Assembly (NCBI GenBank): GCA_038501195.1
Contig: JBBPUQ010000007.1
Span: forward strand, 744,001 to 808,000
Length of the DNA: 64,000 bases
DNA from: Nemania diffusa
Lineage: Eukaryota; Ascomycota; Sordariomycetes; Xylariales; Xylariaceae
Direction: 5' to 3'
Shown here: one piece after another, positions 1 through 12,480 of the stretch
How the letters are laid out: each line of letters begins with the position of its first letter
Numbering within the stretch: the first letter of the stretch is position 1
The notes under the pieces: model-generated
Database searches by the model: none
What the model saw: the letters and a program-made list of their open reading frames with translations, nothing else
Told to the model about the DNA's origin: nothing
Program-made: the position numbers and the translations under genes

Positions 1-387
1 TCGCCCAAAAGGGGAATCCCCATCCGGGAAAGCCGCGGTGCACCCCTGCATATCTAGACCAAATCCGGGCTAGCTTTACGGTGCCTACCCGGGTAGTATA
101 GTATCTAAGTTTGTACTGTGTGCCAGCTTCGCCGCAGCCGGGCGATCCATCTTCCGGAGGGGCACGCAATAAATTCTAGGCCGATGTAGGAGGAGCTTGC
201 GATGGATTCCGTCGAGCTTGATGCATACCCGCAGCAGCATAAGTCATTGGAGGGGCAAAAAATCCAAGAGAGTTATGTATTGGCTGGTTTCACGAACGTC
301 CCCTTAAACCTCAACAACCAGCACAGGCATAATACTTACCTAAGTATATATATATACACACATATATATATACACAGCGGCGAGAAC
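1..387 (+). promoter_or_regulatory. Upstream region and leader of threonine synthase
   Basis: This 387-base stretch has balanced base composition and no recognisable gene on either strand. It must hold the promoter and 5' leader of the downstream threonine synthase gene. An alternating TA/CA dinucleotide tract lies at about 346-376, just before the chosen start codon. An in-frame ATG at 202 is open through to exon 1, but the residues it would add are unlike threonine synthase and run through the TA/CA tract, so it is treated as leader. No TGACTCA-type amino-acid-control site was seen here. Confidence 0.5.
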
Positions 388-2739
388 ATGTTTCAAGAAA
401 CAGCAGGCCAGCATCACACGCCCTCCCAGAGCTACCTCTCCACGAGAGGTGGCGACTATGGCGTACGCATGCATTCCAGTCCCCCCCTCGTATGAATAGC
501 GAATTACTCACTAGCCATCTCTCAAGCTCTCCTTCGAGACGGTTGTCCTGAAGGGCCTCGCTGCTGACGGAGGTCTATTTCTGCCTCACCAGATCCCTTC
601 CGTAGCCAACTGGGTATTTCCACCAATCCTGTTGTATATTCCCAGTTGAAAGCTGGGCAGCTAACAGCCGACCGCTAACAATCGATTGCCCCTCCAGGAA
701 GAGTGGAAAGACCTTTCCTACACCGAACTGGCCTTCCGCATCTTTAGCCTGTACATATCGACCGATGAGATCCCGTCTGACCATCTAAAGGCCATCATCG
801 AGCGAAGCTATTCCACCTTCCGAGCGGACAATGTCGCACCCTTAGTTCACCTCCAGGACAACAACCTGTATCTCCTCGAGTTGTTTCACGGCCCGAGCTA
901 CTCGTTTAAGGACTGTCTGTCGCCTTGCCGTTGCCGCTCGATCGAGCTGAGCTTACAGTTCTCTTAGGTGCTCTGCAATTCCTGGGAAACTTATTCGAGT
1001 ACTTCCTCGTGCGAAAGAATCGCGGAAAGGAGGGTAAAGGTGAGCCCGTCGCCGTGTCGCCCCTTTATCTACGCCGAGTCTACAGCAACTACAATTCCCG
1101 CCCATCCTAGGCATACAGAGACCAAAGAGAGCTGACTAGGAGATGGTAGACCGACATCATCTGACAGTCGTCGGTGCAACCAGCGGTGATGTAGCTATCC
1201 ACGAAAGCACAGTCCCCCCCTGCAGCCGGATATCTAACGAGCTTCTAGACCGGATCGGCCGCCATTTACGGTCTTAGGGGTAAGAAGGATGTTTCTGTTT
1301 TCATACTACACCCAAAAGATCGCGTCAGCCCCGTAGGTACAAGTCCCTGTTGGAAATAGTTCCAGGATAACCAACTGGTGATACTTGACAGATCCAAGAG
1401 GCCCAGATGACAACCTGCCTTGATGCCAATGTACACAACATAGCCGTTACCGGAACCTTCGATGACTGCCAGGTAAGTTGGGGAAAGCCCGACAGTGCTG
1501 CATGCGCCCTTCTCCTGACGACGGCACCTATAGGACATTGTCAAGGCGCTTTTCGGCGATGCAGACACCAATGAGGCGCTGAAACTTGGGGCTGTAAACT
1601 CTATCAATTTCTCTAGGATTCTCGCGCAGATAGTTTACTACTTTCATGCTTATTTCTCGCTCGCGAAGACATCTCCATTGTTTAAGATAGGGGATAAGGT
1701 TCGCTTCGTTACGCCTACTGGGAATTTCGGGAATATACTGGCAGGATATCTTGCAACCAAAATGGGGCTACCAGTGGATAAACTTGTCGGTACGTGCTTT
1801 CTCGCTCGGTCACTCATGCCACGATTCTAATACAATAGTAGTCGCAACAAACGAGTGAGTCATAGCCTCGGGCGAGCCCCATCGCTCCAAGGCGTAACCT
1901 TTACTACTCCTGCCTACCGCGGACACACCGGCTCATTGGAGTCTATGCCCTGGGCTAGAGTTGACGGGTTTGCTGATGCTGTAACGCGTAGGAACGATAT
2001 CCTATACCGATTTTGGAAAACTGGACGCTACGAGAAGCAACCAGCTGCAAATGGGAATGCGGATGACGCGCACGCCCACGCGGATGGCTGCAAGGAGACG
2101 TTGAGTCCGGCCATGGATATCCTGGTTTCCAGTAACTTTGAGAGACTAATGTGGTTCCTGGCGGAAGGTGAGACAGACTATCTGTTTGCCTGCTGGGTGC
2201 TCTGATTCTGACGCTACTTAGATTTTGCCGCGACTGTGGGGATGGATGATGAGTTCAACAAAAAGCAAGCAGGGCAAGAGGTCATGATGTGGTATCAATC
2301 ACTTAAAAAGTCTGGCGGATTCGGGCCAGTGCACTCCGACATAATGGATACAGGTCGGCGGACCTTTGAAAGCGAGCGCGTCAGTGATCCGGAAACGCTC
2401 GAGACCATCCGGTCATGCTATAGTCGGACGAAATATGTCCTCGACCCACATACGGCAGTCGGTGTTGCCGCGGCCATGAGGTCGATTGCTGGATCTGGCG
2501 GCAACGTAAGGCACATCTCCCTTTCTACTGCCCACCCGGCGAAATTCTCTGGTGCGGTAGAGTCTGCGCTAAAAGGCGAGCCCGGTTTCAACTTCGACGA
2601 ACAAGTGCTTCCTACCGAGTTCAAAGATCTTCTACACAAAGAGAAGCGAGTGACATTTGTAGACAACTCGTGGGAGAAGGTTGGGGAGATCGTCAAGAAA
2701 CAAGTAGTAGAAGACCTCGTAGGAGAAAGACAGGGATAA
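388..2739 (+). CDS. THR4: Threonine synthase (EC 4.2.3.1), 11 exons
   Basis: PLP enzyme converting O-phospho-L-homoserine to L-threonine, the last step of threonine synthesis. Exons by homology and splice sites: 388-462, 527-613, 698-914, 968-1039, 1150-1190, 1249-1332, 1392-1472, 1534-1789, 1842-1854, 1992-2167, 2222-2739. They sum to 1620 nt (539 aa plus stop), close to the fungal family length. Seen: N-terminal YLSTRGGDYG (16-25); ELFHGPSYSFKDCALQFLG with the PLP lysine at about K125; GATSGDTGSAA (159-169); TPTGNFG (279-285), a phosphate-binding loop; LDPHTAVGV and STAHPAKF near the C-terminus. Introns are 52-137 nt with GT..AG ends and mostly CTGAC/CTAAC-like branch sites. Intron 3 has a weaker GTCTGT donor. 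Start 388 was chosen because the conserved N-terminus follows directly; 202 would add an unlikely leader. Exon 9 is only 13 nt. No RIP-type stops, so the gene looks functional. Expected cytosolic; no targeting signal is obvious. Confidence 0.95.
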
Positions 2740-3329
2740 AACTAAAGATTGGGGGTGAAGTTTTGGCTTCGGGGTAAATAAAAAGGGGGTCATATAAGGA
2801 TAAACAAAACGAGAACTAAGATATCTCAGGTGTTAATATAAAGCTTGCGAGTAGTTTTAAACAATGTGCGCCGATGGCGGCTAAAGTTTTTGCTTTTTTT
2901 AATTTAATGATTTAGAGATCCATGACGAGCTTAAACATCCCGACTCCGAAGAAGTCAGCTTCGAAGTTTAGAGCAACGGATAAATGGATGGTCGAAAAAC
3001 CTGGTCCAGCAAAACGCGGGGGATTGCAAATTCGACTCGTCTGTCTTTACATGTGACATCCCCGTATGTGACCGCGCTTAACGCTCCAACCCATCAATGC
3101 ACGGGTCAGGCGTTCGGTCGGTTCGTGATGTTCTCCGCTCGACCAGCGGATTAGATAGATGACAGGACTATACTCGACTTCGGTGTGTAAAGTAGTTGAC
3201 ACAACCGCAGAGTTAATCATAGTCCCCGCCTGAACGTTCTACTTCTGATACCAATAGTGCCCAATTCTAGTGCTGCAATTTTGTTCCATGATTTATGTCT
3301 CATACGTCCAATCTTCTAAACCTCGACTC
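2740..3329. other. Intergenic region between convergent genes
   Basis: About 590 bases of ordinary composition between the stop codons of threonine synthase (+) and the membrane-protein pseudogene (-). It should contain both 3' ends. A 44-codon reading frame (2922-3056, +) resembles nothing recognisable and has no further support. No RNA gene or repeat was seen. Confidence 0.5.
2777..2782 (+). promoter_or_regulatory. Candidate polyadenylation signal AATAAA
   Basis: An AATAAA hexamer lies about 38 nt after the threonine synthase stop codon, at a spacing usual for a 3'-end positioning element. Fungal signals are degenerate, so this is only a candidate. Confidence 0.4.
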
Positions 3330-3792
3330 TCACGAGTCATTCCTGACAAGCTGTACGTTGGTGGTGCTTGCCTTCTTTTGCATACCCCCCTTGTCTTCCA
3401 GGCCGCCCTGCCGGATATTTCGTATCTCGTCGTCGCTCCACTCCTCTACGCCATGAAAGAGGAGTGGCATAAGAGAGGACTTCCACGTCGGCATGTTGTT
3501 CTTGTAACTGCTCGTCGCTATGACTATAAAGAATACCGCGCCGAGAACAACGAGAGCAATCGGGGACGACAGCCAAACCCAACAAATGGGGATCACCGTT
3601 GCCTAGGTCCAGACAATCCCTGGCACCTCGATGGAGTCTTTGCCCCTTTAGATCCAGTTTGTTAAACTATTGGTGATGATGCCCATGCGGGCTGATACGT
3701 TGTTGCCATATTGAAAAGTCAGGCTACTAATTGTCAGAGGAGGAAGTCTAGAGTGAGGATAGGTCACATAAATGCAAGCAAGTAGTGTTGGA
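3330..3792 (-). pseudogene. 3' fragment of a fungal membrane-protein gene with two RIP-type stops
   Basis: Read on the minus strand, one continuous frame runs through a FQYGNNVSARMGIITNSLT-like segment (about 3735-3651), a TAA at 3648-3650, about 14 sense codons, a TAG at 3603-3605, then a hydrophobic membrane segment beginning WVWLSSPIALVVLG and a WKSSLMPLLFHGV motif. It ends at TGA 3330-3332. The ARMGIITNSLT block, the final membrane helix and a WKSS..LFHG motif are what I recall from the C-terminus of a large fungal family of polytopic proteins (DUF3176-like, function unknown); the family name is uncertain. Both internal stops read as glutamine codons with CpA changed to TpA on the coding strand. 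Upstream coding is lost at the inverted repeat beginning near 3793. Convergent with threonine synthase. An intron over both stops would need to delete the conserved segment, so a pseudogene is preferred. Confidence 0.7.
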
Positions 3793-3969
3793 TTTGAGCC
3801 TCTCTTAACGAGCCTGAGGCTTGTGCGTGGGAAGCGCGTATTAATTATATAAGCAGTGTAGCTAGTATTAAGTAGATTGTACAAAGCATTAAAAAAAGCT
3901 TGTTAAATAATTGATTTAAATTAAAGCGAGTTATTAATATAACATTAAAACAAATATATTAAATTTAAT
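3793..3969 (+). repeat. Left arm of a long inverted repeat at the A+T-block border
   Basis: The reverse complement of this segment matches 4012-4085 joined directly to 14490-14586, once retrotransposon D1 and its target duplication are removed. The inner ~75 bases (3894-3969) are nearly identical between arms. The outer ~100 bases (3793-3893) match only if C/T and G/A transitions are allowed, because the right arm is RIP-mutated and this arm is not. Without D1 the structure would be a ~395-bp foldback with ~43 bases between the arms. It could be a foldback or MITE-type element, or an inverted duplication at a breakpoint. Confidence 0.75.
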
Positions 3970-4011
3970 AATTAAAAATAATGTTAAATAATTAATATAA
4001 ATAAATATATA

Positions 4012-4085
4012 TTAAATTTAATATATATGTTTTAATGTTATATTAGTAACTAGCTTTAATTTAAAAAAATTATTAAATAAGTTTT
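4012..4085 (-). repeat. Right arm of the inverted repeat, inner part
   Basis: This is the inner half of the right arm, reverse-complementary to about 3894-3969 with few mismatches. It is cut at 4085 by the insertion of D1, whose left target duplication GTTTT occupies 4081-4085. The arm resumes at 14490 on the far side of D1. Confidence 0.75.
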
Positions 4086-4279
4086 TGTTAAATCTGTTAA
4101 GACTTCTTTAGAAAAGCTTCTTGAAAAAATTGTCAAAAGGAAGTCGTTGTAAAAACGACGTTGTAATAGCATCTTTTTCGCGGAACCTTTGTGATAAGAA
4201 TGTCTTATATTTAAACTTATTTTTAGATTAAAACTTGAAATAAAAAAATCAAAAAATTCTACACTGAGCTAGCATTGCA
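4086..4279 (+). repeat. D1 left LTR (194 bp)
   Basis: It starts TGTTAAATC and ends ATTGCA. It contains a short palindrome around 4143-4160 (GTCGTTG...AACGAC). It retains many more C and G than its partner at 14296-14489, so RIP was weaker on the gene-proximal side. Confidence 0.88.
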
Positions 4280-7200
4280 TTTAGTAGCTAGTAATTTCGT
4301 TAGCAACTTTTTATATTTTCATTTTTTTTTTTGTAACAATAGCTAATTTATTAATAAGCTATTAACACTATTATAAAAAACAATCTGCTTTTTCGCTATA
4401 AGCAAAAAATAAATAAAATCATTTTCTCTAATATTACTAAACGATATTATTTTTTATTTACTTATTTTTTCTAAGCACGTTATTTCCACAACAAGTTTAT
4501 TTGTTTTTATAGCACTTTAAACTTTTATATTTTTAAACTTTTGATATTTTTTATAAAAGCAACTTATAAATAGTTTAAGCTTTAAATATTTATTTAAATA
4601 ACATTATTTTTTTAAAATATATTTATAACTTAGTTTTAATAATACTTAAATTATTTTTTTATAATATCGATATTTTTTTTAATTTTTTTTTTCTAACTTT
4701 AATATTTTTGTTTTTTTTGTTTTTTTTTTTAATTAAACTGTTACTTTTATTTAGTTTAATAGTTTAAGTTTTAAATAATTTTTAAAACTATTATTTTTAT
4801 TATTATATTATAGCATTTTTATAAGTTAATATAAGTTTTTTTTAAATATAAAAGTTAAAACAAAATATTTTTATTTGTTTTTTTAGTTTTAAATTATAAT
4901 TTTATTATTTTTGTTATTTTTTAAAGCTTTCGATAAAAAAACGTTTTAAATATAATATTATAGAATTTTTTTTTAATTATTTAACTAATTAAGCTATTAA
5001 TAAAACTTAAATATATATTTTTGTTTTAATTGCTTATAATTTTTTTGTTAAAAACTATTTTTTTTTTGTTTTAACTAAAGTAAAAATTGTTTACAAAAGT
5101 TTACTAAATTATAATAAATAAATTAATATAATTATTTTTTTTATTTTTTTATTTTTTTATTTGAAAAATTTCTAATTAAAACATTATTTTTTATACTAAC
5201 TTTTTTATTTAAATCTAATTTAGTTTATTTTGTTATATTTAAATAATTTGTTAATTTTATATTAGTTATTTTAAATACTATTATTTATTTTAAGTTTACT
5301 TTTATTATAATTAATTTTAGCAATAAAAACATATAATAATATATAATAGAAATTATTTTAGCTATTAAAGCAGTTATAAAAAAAAAATCTATAAAAATCT
5401 TTATAAATAATATTTTTATTATAGCTAAAGTTATAATAAATAAATCTGCTTATAGTTTAGCTATTATATAAAAAATCTAATTAATGAAATATTTTAATTT
5501 AGATCTATTTTTTTTATTTAATATAAACAAATATATTATTATTAGCAACAATATTTATTAATATAGTATATAATTTCTTGCTGCTTTTATTTATTAATAT
5601 ATTTAAAACTTTATTAAATAAACTATTTTTTAAAACAATTTTTTATAGTTGTTTTATAGTAAAACTTAAATTTAATATATAAATATATTAAATAAAATTA
5701 TTAAAGTTATTATAAACATTAGCTTTAAATTTATATTATATAAATTTAAAAATAAATATAAATATAATATTGCTAAAGCTTTAAAAATAGTTTTAAATAA
5801 TTTTTATATTAAAAAAACAATTTTAACAAATATATTAATATAAATTTAAATTATATTAATAATTTAAAACTATTATAATTATAAATTTACTATTAAAGCT
5901 TAATTTATTAATTATTTATAAAATCAATTATATTTAAATTTTTAGTAATTTTGCAATAAATTTATAAATTAAATCACTTTTAATACTTTTTTAATATATT
6001 TAAATAACAAATAAAAAATATATTATATAGTTTTATTTAGTTATAATAAAATATCAGCTTTAATTTTTATTGTTTTATATTTAATTTTTTAGCTATTTTT
6101 TTATAATATTAATATATTTATTTTATTAGTTTTAAAATTATTTGCTAACTTAATATTTTTTGCAAAAAAGCTTTTTATTAATATAAATTAAAACAACTAT
6201 TAATTTAGCAGCTTTTATAGTTATTTATATAGATATAAATTTTATAACTTTTATTAATAATATAATAGTTATTATAACAATAACTATAGTAGATTTTTTA
6301 GTAATAGTAATAATTTTAATTATAATTTATATTAATTTAATTAAAAAAATAATTATATTAGCTTTTGCAGTAATAATAATTATAGTTATAGTTATAACAA
6401 ATAATTTTATTATATTTAATAACTATATTATTAGTTGTTTTATTAATAGATTAAACTTTGCTAAATAAACAACAGTATATATTTTAATATTTAAAATAAA
6501 ATTTTGAGTTTAATTAATAAATATAATTTATATATTAAAAAATAAAAATTTATTACTTAAAGTTATATTATAGTTAACAAAATTAACAAAAAAAGCAAAA
6601 AAGAAATTTTTATTAAATATTTAAATAAAAAAAAAAACAATTTAACTTTTATATATTTAACTTTTATAATATACTTTTAGCTAAAAATATATTTATAATA
6701 TTTAATTTAAAACTATTATTGTTATAATATTACAACTATAATTACTAGTTTAAAAACTATACTATGTTTTTTTTATATTATATTATATATTATTGTTTTA
6801 TTAATACAATTAATATAATATTTAATAATATATCTAGTTAATTTAAATTCAACAGAAATAACGTTTTTTTTATAAATAATATATTTAATATTATTTTAGC
6901 TAACTTTAATGCTAAATTTATTAGTAAAATCGATTATTTTGCTTTTTATATATATTTACAAGCTTATATAATTATAAGCAATAATATTAAATTTATAACT
7001 ATATATTTTAATATTAATTGTTTTATAGCTATAGTTGTTTATAAATAACTTTTTAATTATATTTTTAATACTAATATAATTAAAAAATTATTGTAAATAA
7101 TATATAATATTAGCAGTTTTATAACTTTAATTAAATATACTATATTTTTTTTTAACTTTAAAATTAAATTAACAAGTTTAATAAAATAAGTATTTTTAAA

Positions 7201-9049
7201 ATTATTGCTTAAATTATTAACAATTTTAAATTTAACGTTTTTTTTAATATAAAATTTATAAATATAAACTTTACAATAGTTAATTTTTTTAATTATACTA
7301 TTATATTAAAATCTTATTAAAATATTATTGCATTTATATAATTTACTAAAAAAAACAACTTAATTAAATAATATATTATTATTGCTATTAATACTATAGT
7401 ATTTTTTTATATTATAGTAATATTAGCAGCTTTATATATAAACTTATTAAAATCTAATATTAATAAATTTAAATATAATTATATATTTAAGCTTTATTTT
7501 AATAATACTATTATTATAATATTATTTATAATAAATTTTAAAATAATTTTATTTATTAATTATATTAATTAGTTTATTTATATTTATTAAAAAATATATT
7601 TAAAAACTATCGAAAATTTCAGTTAAAACTAATATATTTTTATATTATAAAATAAAACTAGCTTTATAGCTATAGCTATAACTATAACTATAAATTTTTT
7701 TGATTTTTTTTAAATAATATTATATTTTGATTTATTTAATAAAGTTTTATTTGCTTTTTAAAATATAGATATAATTTCTAAAAATATTTAAAATATAATT
7801 TAAAAATATTATAAAACTAAAAATAACATAGTACTATTTTTTAGCATATACTGTTTTAAAAATATACTATTTATTTAAATTAAAAATAATATATATATAT
7901 ATATAGCTAAACTTATAATTATAAAATATTTTTAAATATTTTTTAAATAATATAAAACTTAATATATACAAAATATTATAAAAATAAATAAAGCTAATAT
8001 AATATAAATTAAGCTTATTAAAAATTAACAAAATTAAATTACAACTATTATAAAGCTATATATTTTTAAACTTAAAAATTAAATATTAATTAATAAAGTT
8101 TTTAACATTATATATAAAAACAACAAAATAAATTTTATAAAACTATTTATATTTTTTAATTACTTTATTTTTATAATATAGCAACTAGTTAATAAAATTT
8201 ATAAAAAATATATTATTATTAACTTAAAATTTTTTAATAAAATTATAATATTTAATATTTCCTTTTTATTAATTTAAAAAGCTATTATTACTAAACTATA
8301 TAATTATATTTATATTATAATAATAAATTGTTTTAAATTTTTTTATTAGCTTTTAATTTAGCTAAAATATATTAATTAAATAATAATTGTTTTTTTATAA
8401 AAGTTTAAAATATTTAAAATAACATTAATAAACGTTTAAAATAACTTAAAATTTACTTAATAGTTTATAAATAATAAACTATTGCTTTATATTTAATATT
8501 TGTTAATATATATTAATAATATTATTATTTATTTTTAAACAATATATAAATATATTAAATATATTATTAATATTTTAAATATATTCGAAAATATTAAATT
8601 AAATTTTAAATCAAATAAATCTTTTATTAGTTATTTTTTTATTTAATTGTTTAATTTTATTATTAATAGCTTTGATATAACTACTATTAAAAACTAAGTT
8701 AATATAATTTATAAATTAATATAGCTAACAATTTTAGCTATATTAAAAATATACATTAGTTTAGTTAGTTTTTTATATAAATTTATTTTTTAATATTAAC
8801 AAAAACTTCTTTTATTATAAAAACATAAAATTTATTTACTTGCTAAAAAATATAAAAATAAAGCTATTTTTAACACTATAACTATTTAAAAATAATAAAC
8901 TATTAAAATTACTTTTGATTTAATTATATAAAAAAAATTAACTTTTTAACTATTATAAATATAATTTATTAATATAGTTTATTTTGTTTATTGAAACTAT
9001 TAATAACTTTTTTTTATTAAATTTAATATTTTTTATAAATATAAATATA

Positions 9050-10130
9050 ATATTATAATTTTTTATTTTAATAGCATTTGAAATAATTAATATATTTTTA
9101 TCGATTTTATATAACTTATTTTATTTTTAAGCAAAATTTTAACTAAAACAAAATTAAATTATAATATTATTAAGCTAGAAATTTCTAGTTTAATATAAAA
9201 TTGCAAATAATTTCAAGTTTAAATATAATTATATATAATATTTATTATTATATTTATTAATTATAAAACTATTAAAAGCATTATTAATTAAATAAACTTT
9301 CGATTAATAAATATAATTAAATTAAATATAAAGCTTACTATAGCGTTAACTTATTTTTTTTAATTTTAATTCGATATTTGATATATTTTTAATAAAATTA
9401 ATTTGGTTTTTAATACATTATTTCAGCTTTTTATTTTATTAAATTTATTAAATAATATTATATTATAAAATTTAAAAGCTAATATATTAAAAAATATCAT
9501 TAATAATTTTAATTATATTACTAATATATATATCTTTATTAATAATTAATAATAACAAAAGCTTATTTAAAAATATTTAAATAATTTATAATTTATTAAA
9601 ATAGTAACAAAATTATAACAACAATTTCAATTATTAATAGATTTTACTATTAAAAATAAACCAACTATACTTTTTTTTTATAAATTTAATAAATATAAAT
9701 TATTTTATTTTATATATTTATAAAATAAATAATAGCTTTATATTTTAATAATATATTAAAAAAATATTTTTAAAATAGTTTATAACAAATGATATTATTT
9801 TAATTTTAAATATATATTTTATAACTTTTAAAATTTTACTTTTTATAATTTATCGAAATAAATTTTCAATTATATTAACTATTATTTATAATATTTTAAA
9901 TATATAACAAATTAGCAAAAAATATTAAATAAATTTAAATTTATTTGTAAATTAGCAATATTATATTATATTATTACTATAAATTTTATTATTAAATTTT
10001 TTTATATATTATTAGCTAATACTTTTTAAACTGTTAAAAAATATAATATTTGTAATATTTTATTAATAATTATATATAAATTTTTTAAAAAATATATATT
10101 AATATTAAATAATATAACTTATATAACTTA
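9050..10130 (+). pseudogene. D1 pol remnant: RNase H then integrase
   Basis: Translation of about 9050-9235 shows a decayed RNase H segment with the pattern SK.LT.T..NY....LE...L...CK.F, which corresponds to the SR.LTPAE.NY...E.E.LA..WA.KK.R block of Ty3/gypsy enzymes. At about 9975-10130 a segment INFIIKF...TV..YNICNILLIIIYKF resembles the integrase core (DFI..LP ... DxxLVVxDKFSK). RNase H before integrase is the Ty3/gypsy gene order. Many in-frame stops of the CAA/CAG/TGG origin expected from RIP are present. The match was made by eye and no upstream RT motif was secured here. Confidence 0.55.
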
Positions 10131-12379
10131 AAATTAAATAACAATATTTGTTAAACTATTGCTTTTATATAACTAAAAAATGTTTTAAAAAATTATTTTA
10201 AACTAAAATTTCAAATTTATATTTAAATTTTAGCAAATTTTATAACTGTATATAAAAACAGTTCTAAAAATATTTACTAGTTATTATTTATAAACAGATA
10301 ATTTTAGCAAAAAATACAATTAAAACATCGAAATTACTATTTATTATTGTATTGCAATATAATATAATATTTTATAAATTAATATTGTTATAACACTTTA
10401 ATATAATTTTAATAATATAAAATTTTTAGTTTTTAATTACAATTTAAATAAATTAGTTTTAAGTTTTTATTTTTAAAGTTTTTTATTAAATTTTTCGATT
10501 TTAAATTTTATTAACTTATATATTAAAAAAATACAAAAGCAGCAATTAATTTTACTATAGCTAATATTAAAATATAATATAATAATAATTATAATTTTAT
10601 TTAATTTAAAATTAATAATAAAGTTTATTTATAATTTTATAAAAGTTATTATTTATTAAATAAACTATTACAAAAATAATTTATATAATAAATAAGCTTT
10701 TTTATTATAATTTATAAAATCAGCAAATTAGTTTATAAATTTAATTTTTTTTAATATTAATATATTTATTATATAGTTTTAGTTATATATTTGTTTTTAA
10801 CACTTAAAAACTTAGATTTATTTAATAAATAATACTAGCTGTTTAAATAAAATTTTATAAATAAAAACAACAACAATTTTATTTTTTATAAAATTAAAGT
10901 TTTATTATAGCAATATTTATTATATATTAATAAAAAGCTTTTTTTAAAATATTTAATTAAATAAAAAAATTATAAAAATTAATTCAATAAATAATACTTT
11001 TATATATTATTTATAGAAAATATAGCCGATTTTATTTTTAAATTTAATAATAAATATTTATTAATTTTAAAAGATTTAAAAATAAAAAAATAAATAAAAA
11101 ATAATATTATTATTAAAATATTTTAAATAATATAAATTAATTAAAAAACTATTAAAACTATATTTAAAACAAATATTTAAGTTACTATTAAATAAATATT
11201 AAAAAAAACAGCTTATTTTTATTTTTAATAGTTTTTATTATATAAACAATATAATTATTTATTTATATTGTTTGTTTATTTTTAAAGATTTATTAATAAC
11301 TTTAGCTGCTTTTTTGCTGCTTTTTTAAAACGCTTTTTTTAAAATACTTTTTTAATATATTTTTTAAAAAACCAGTTGTTATAATATTTTCACATTTAAT
11401 TTTTTTTATAATATAACTGATTTTATTAACTATATATTTTAACTTAATACTTTTTTTACTATTTTATATTTTTTTTTTTTTTTAATATTATAACTAAAGT
11501 ATATAATATTATTTTTGATTATAATTATAAAATAATTATATAAATAAACTTTAATTTTTTTAACAATTAAATTAACGATTTAATAAAATAAAATATTTTT
11601 AAATTAACTTTTAACTATAGAAAAAATATTTATATAATTATTACAATTTATAAATAATATAAAATATAAATATAAATTAAAAATATTTATTATAAATATA
11701 TTTATATTATTAACTAAATTTTTAATAACAATTTTAAACTTTTTATAAATAATATTAAAACTAAAAGTTATAATTATTGATATAATTGATTTATTAATAC
11801 TAATAATATTAAATTTATATAAAAAGTAGATTTATTAGCTATATATTAAAAAGCTTTTTTTATTTGATATTTTATTTAGCTTTTTTTTATAATTGAAAAT
11901 ATTATTAATATATTAATATATATTATACTAAATTATTAGCTATTTAAGTTTAAACTATATTTTAAAGTTAAACAAAAATTAAAAACTATTATTTAAATAT
12001 ATATAGCTAGCTAATATAAACCCGCTAAAAATTTTATAAATATTTTTATAGCAGAAAAAATTAAAACGTTTTGTTTTTTTAGCTTTACTATTTATAAATT
12101 TAATATATTGTTAAATATAATTAAATATTTATTAGCTAAAATAAAATTAATTTAACTAGTTATAAATAAAATTTAATATAAAATATTTAAATATTGATTT
12201 AATTATTATTAACTATATATAATAATTTTAAATAATAAGCTAAGCTTGTTTTTTTTAACTAAAAAAGTTTTTATAGCAAAATTATTTTTATTATTATATT
12301 TAAATATCAGCTATATATATATATTATTAAAACTAAATATAATTATTTTATTAATATTAAAAAAGCTATTTATTTTTTT

Positions 12380-12480
12380 AAATATAAAGCTTTTGTTAAA
12401 ACATAAAATTAAATTTTTGTTAAAAGTAAAGCTTTTTTTAATTATAAAGCTTTTTTTAGCTATAAAGCTTTTTTTAATAA
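12380..12480 (+). repeat. Short tandem repeat inside D1, ~18-bp unit
   Basis: About three or four imperfect copies of an ~18-base unit built around ATAAAGCTTTTTTTA lie at 12425-12480, with decayed relatives just upstream. They fall in a stop-free frame of 115 codons (12246-12593) of Leu/Ile/Lys/Phe composition. The frame is probably a by-product of base composition, perhaps from a repetitive coding segment of the element. Confidence 0.5.

Noticed and set aside
202..495. 97-codon ORF starting at ATG 202 as the true N-terminus of threonine synthase
   Set aside because: It runs in frame into exon 1, but the added residues pass through a TA/CA dinucleotide tract and look nothing like the family. 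The conserved N-terminus begins just after ATG 388. The ORF's 3' end reads into intron 1.
1266..1607. 113-codon minus-strand ORF, and similar minus ORFs at 311-511, 575-784 and 2418-2696
   Set aside because: They lie antisense to well-supported threonine synthase exons and resemble nothing.
1856..1862. TGAGTCA, a perfect Gcn4/CpcA-type site
   Set aside because: It overlaps the donor of intron 9 (GTGAGTCA) deep inside the gene, where a donor-like sequence is expected. No such site was seen upstream, so it is treated as chance.
3270..3665. 131-codon plus-strand ORF opposite the membrane-protein fragment
   Set aside because: The minus strand carries the membrane helix and WKSS..LFHG motif. The plus-strand product has no recognisable feature.
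3895..4085. Stand-alone ~190-bp MITE ending at D1
   Set aside because: The pairing continues across D1 into 14490-14586, so the arms are about 175 bases long, not 75.
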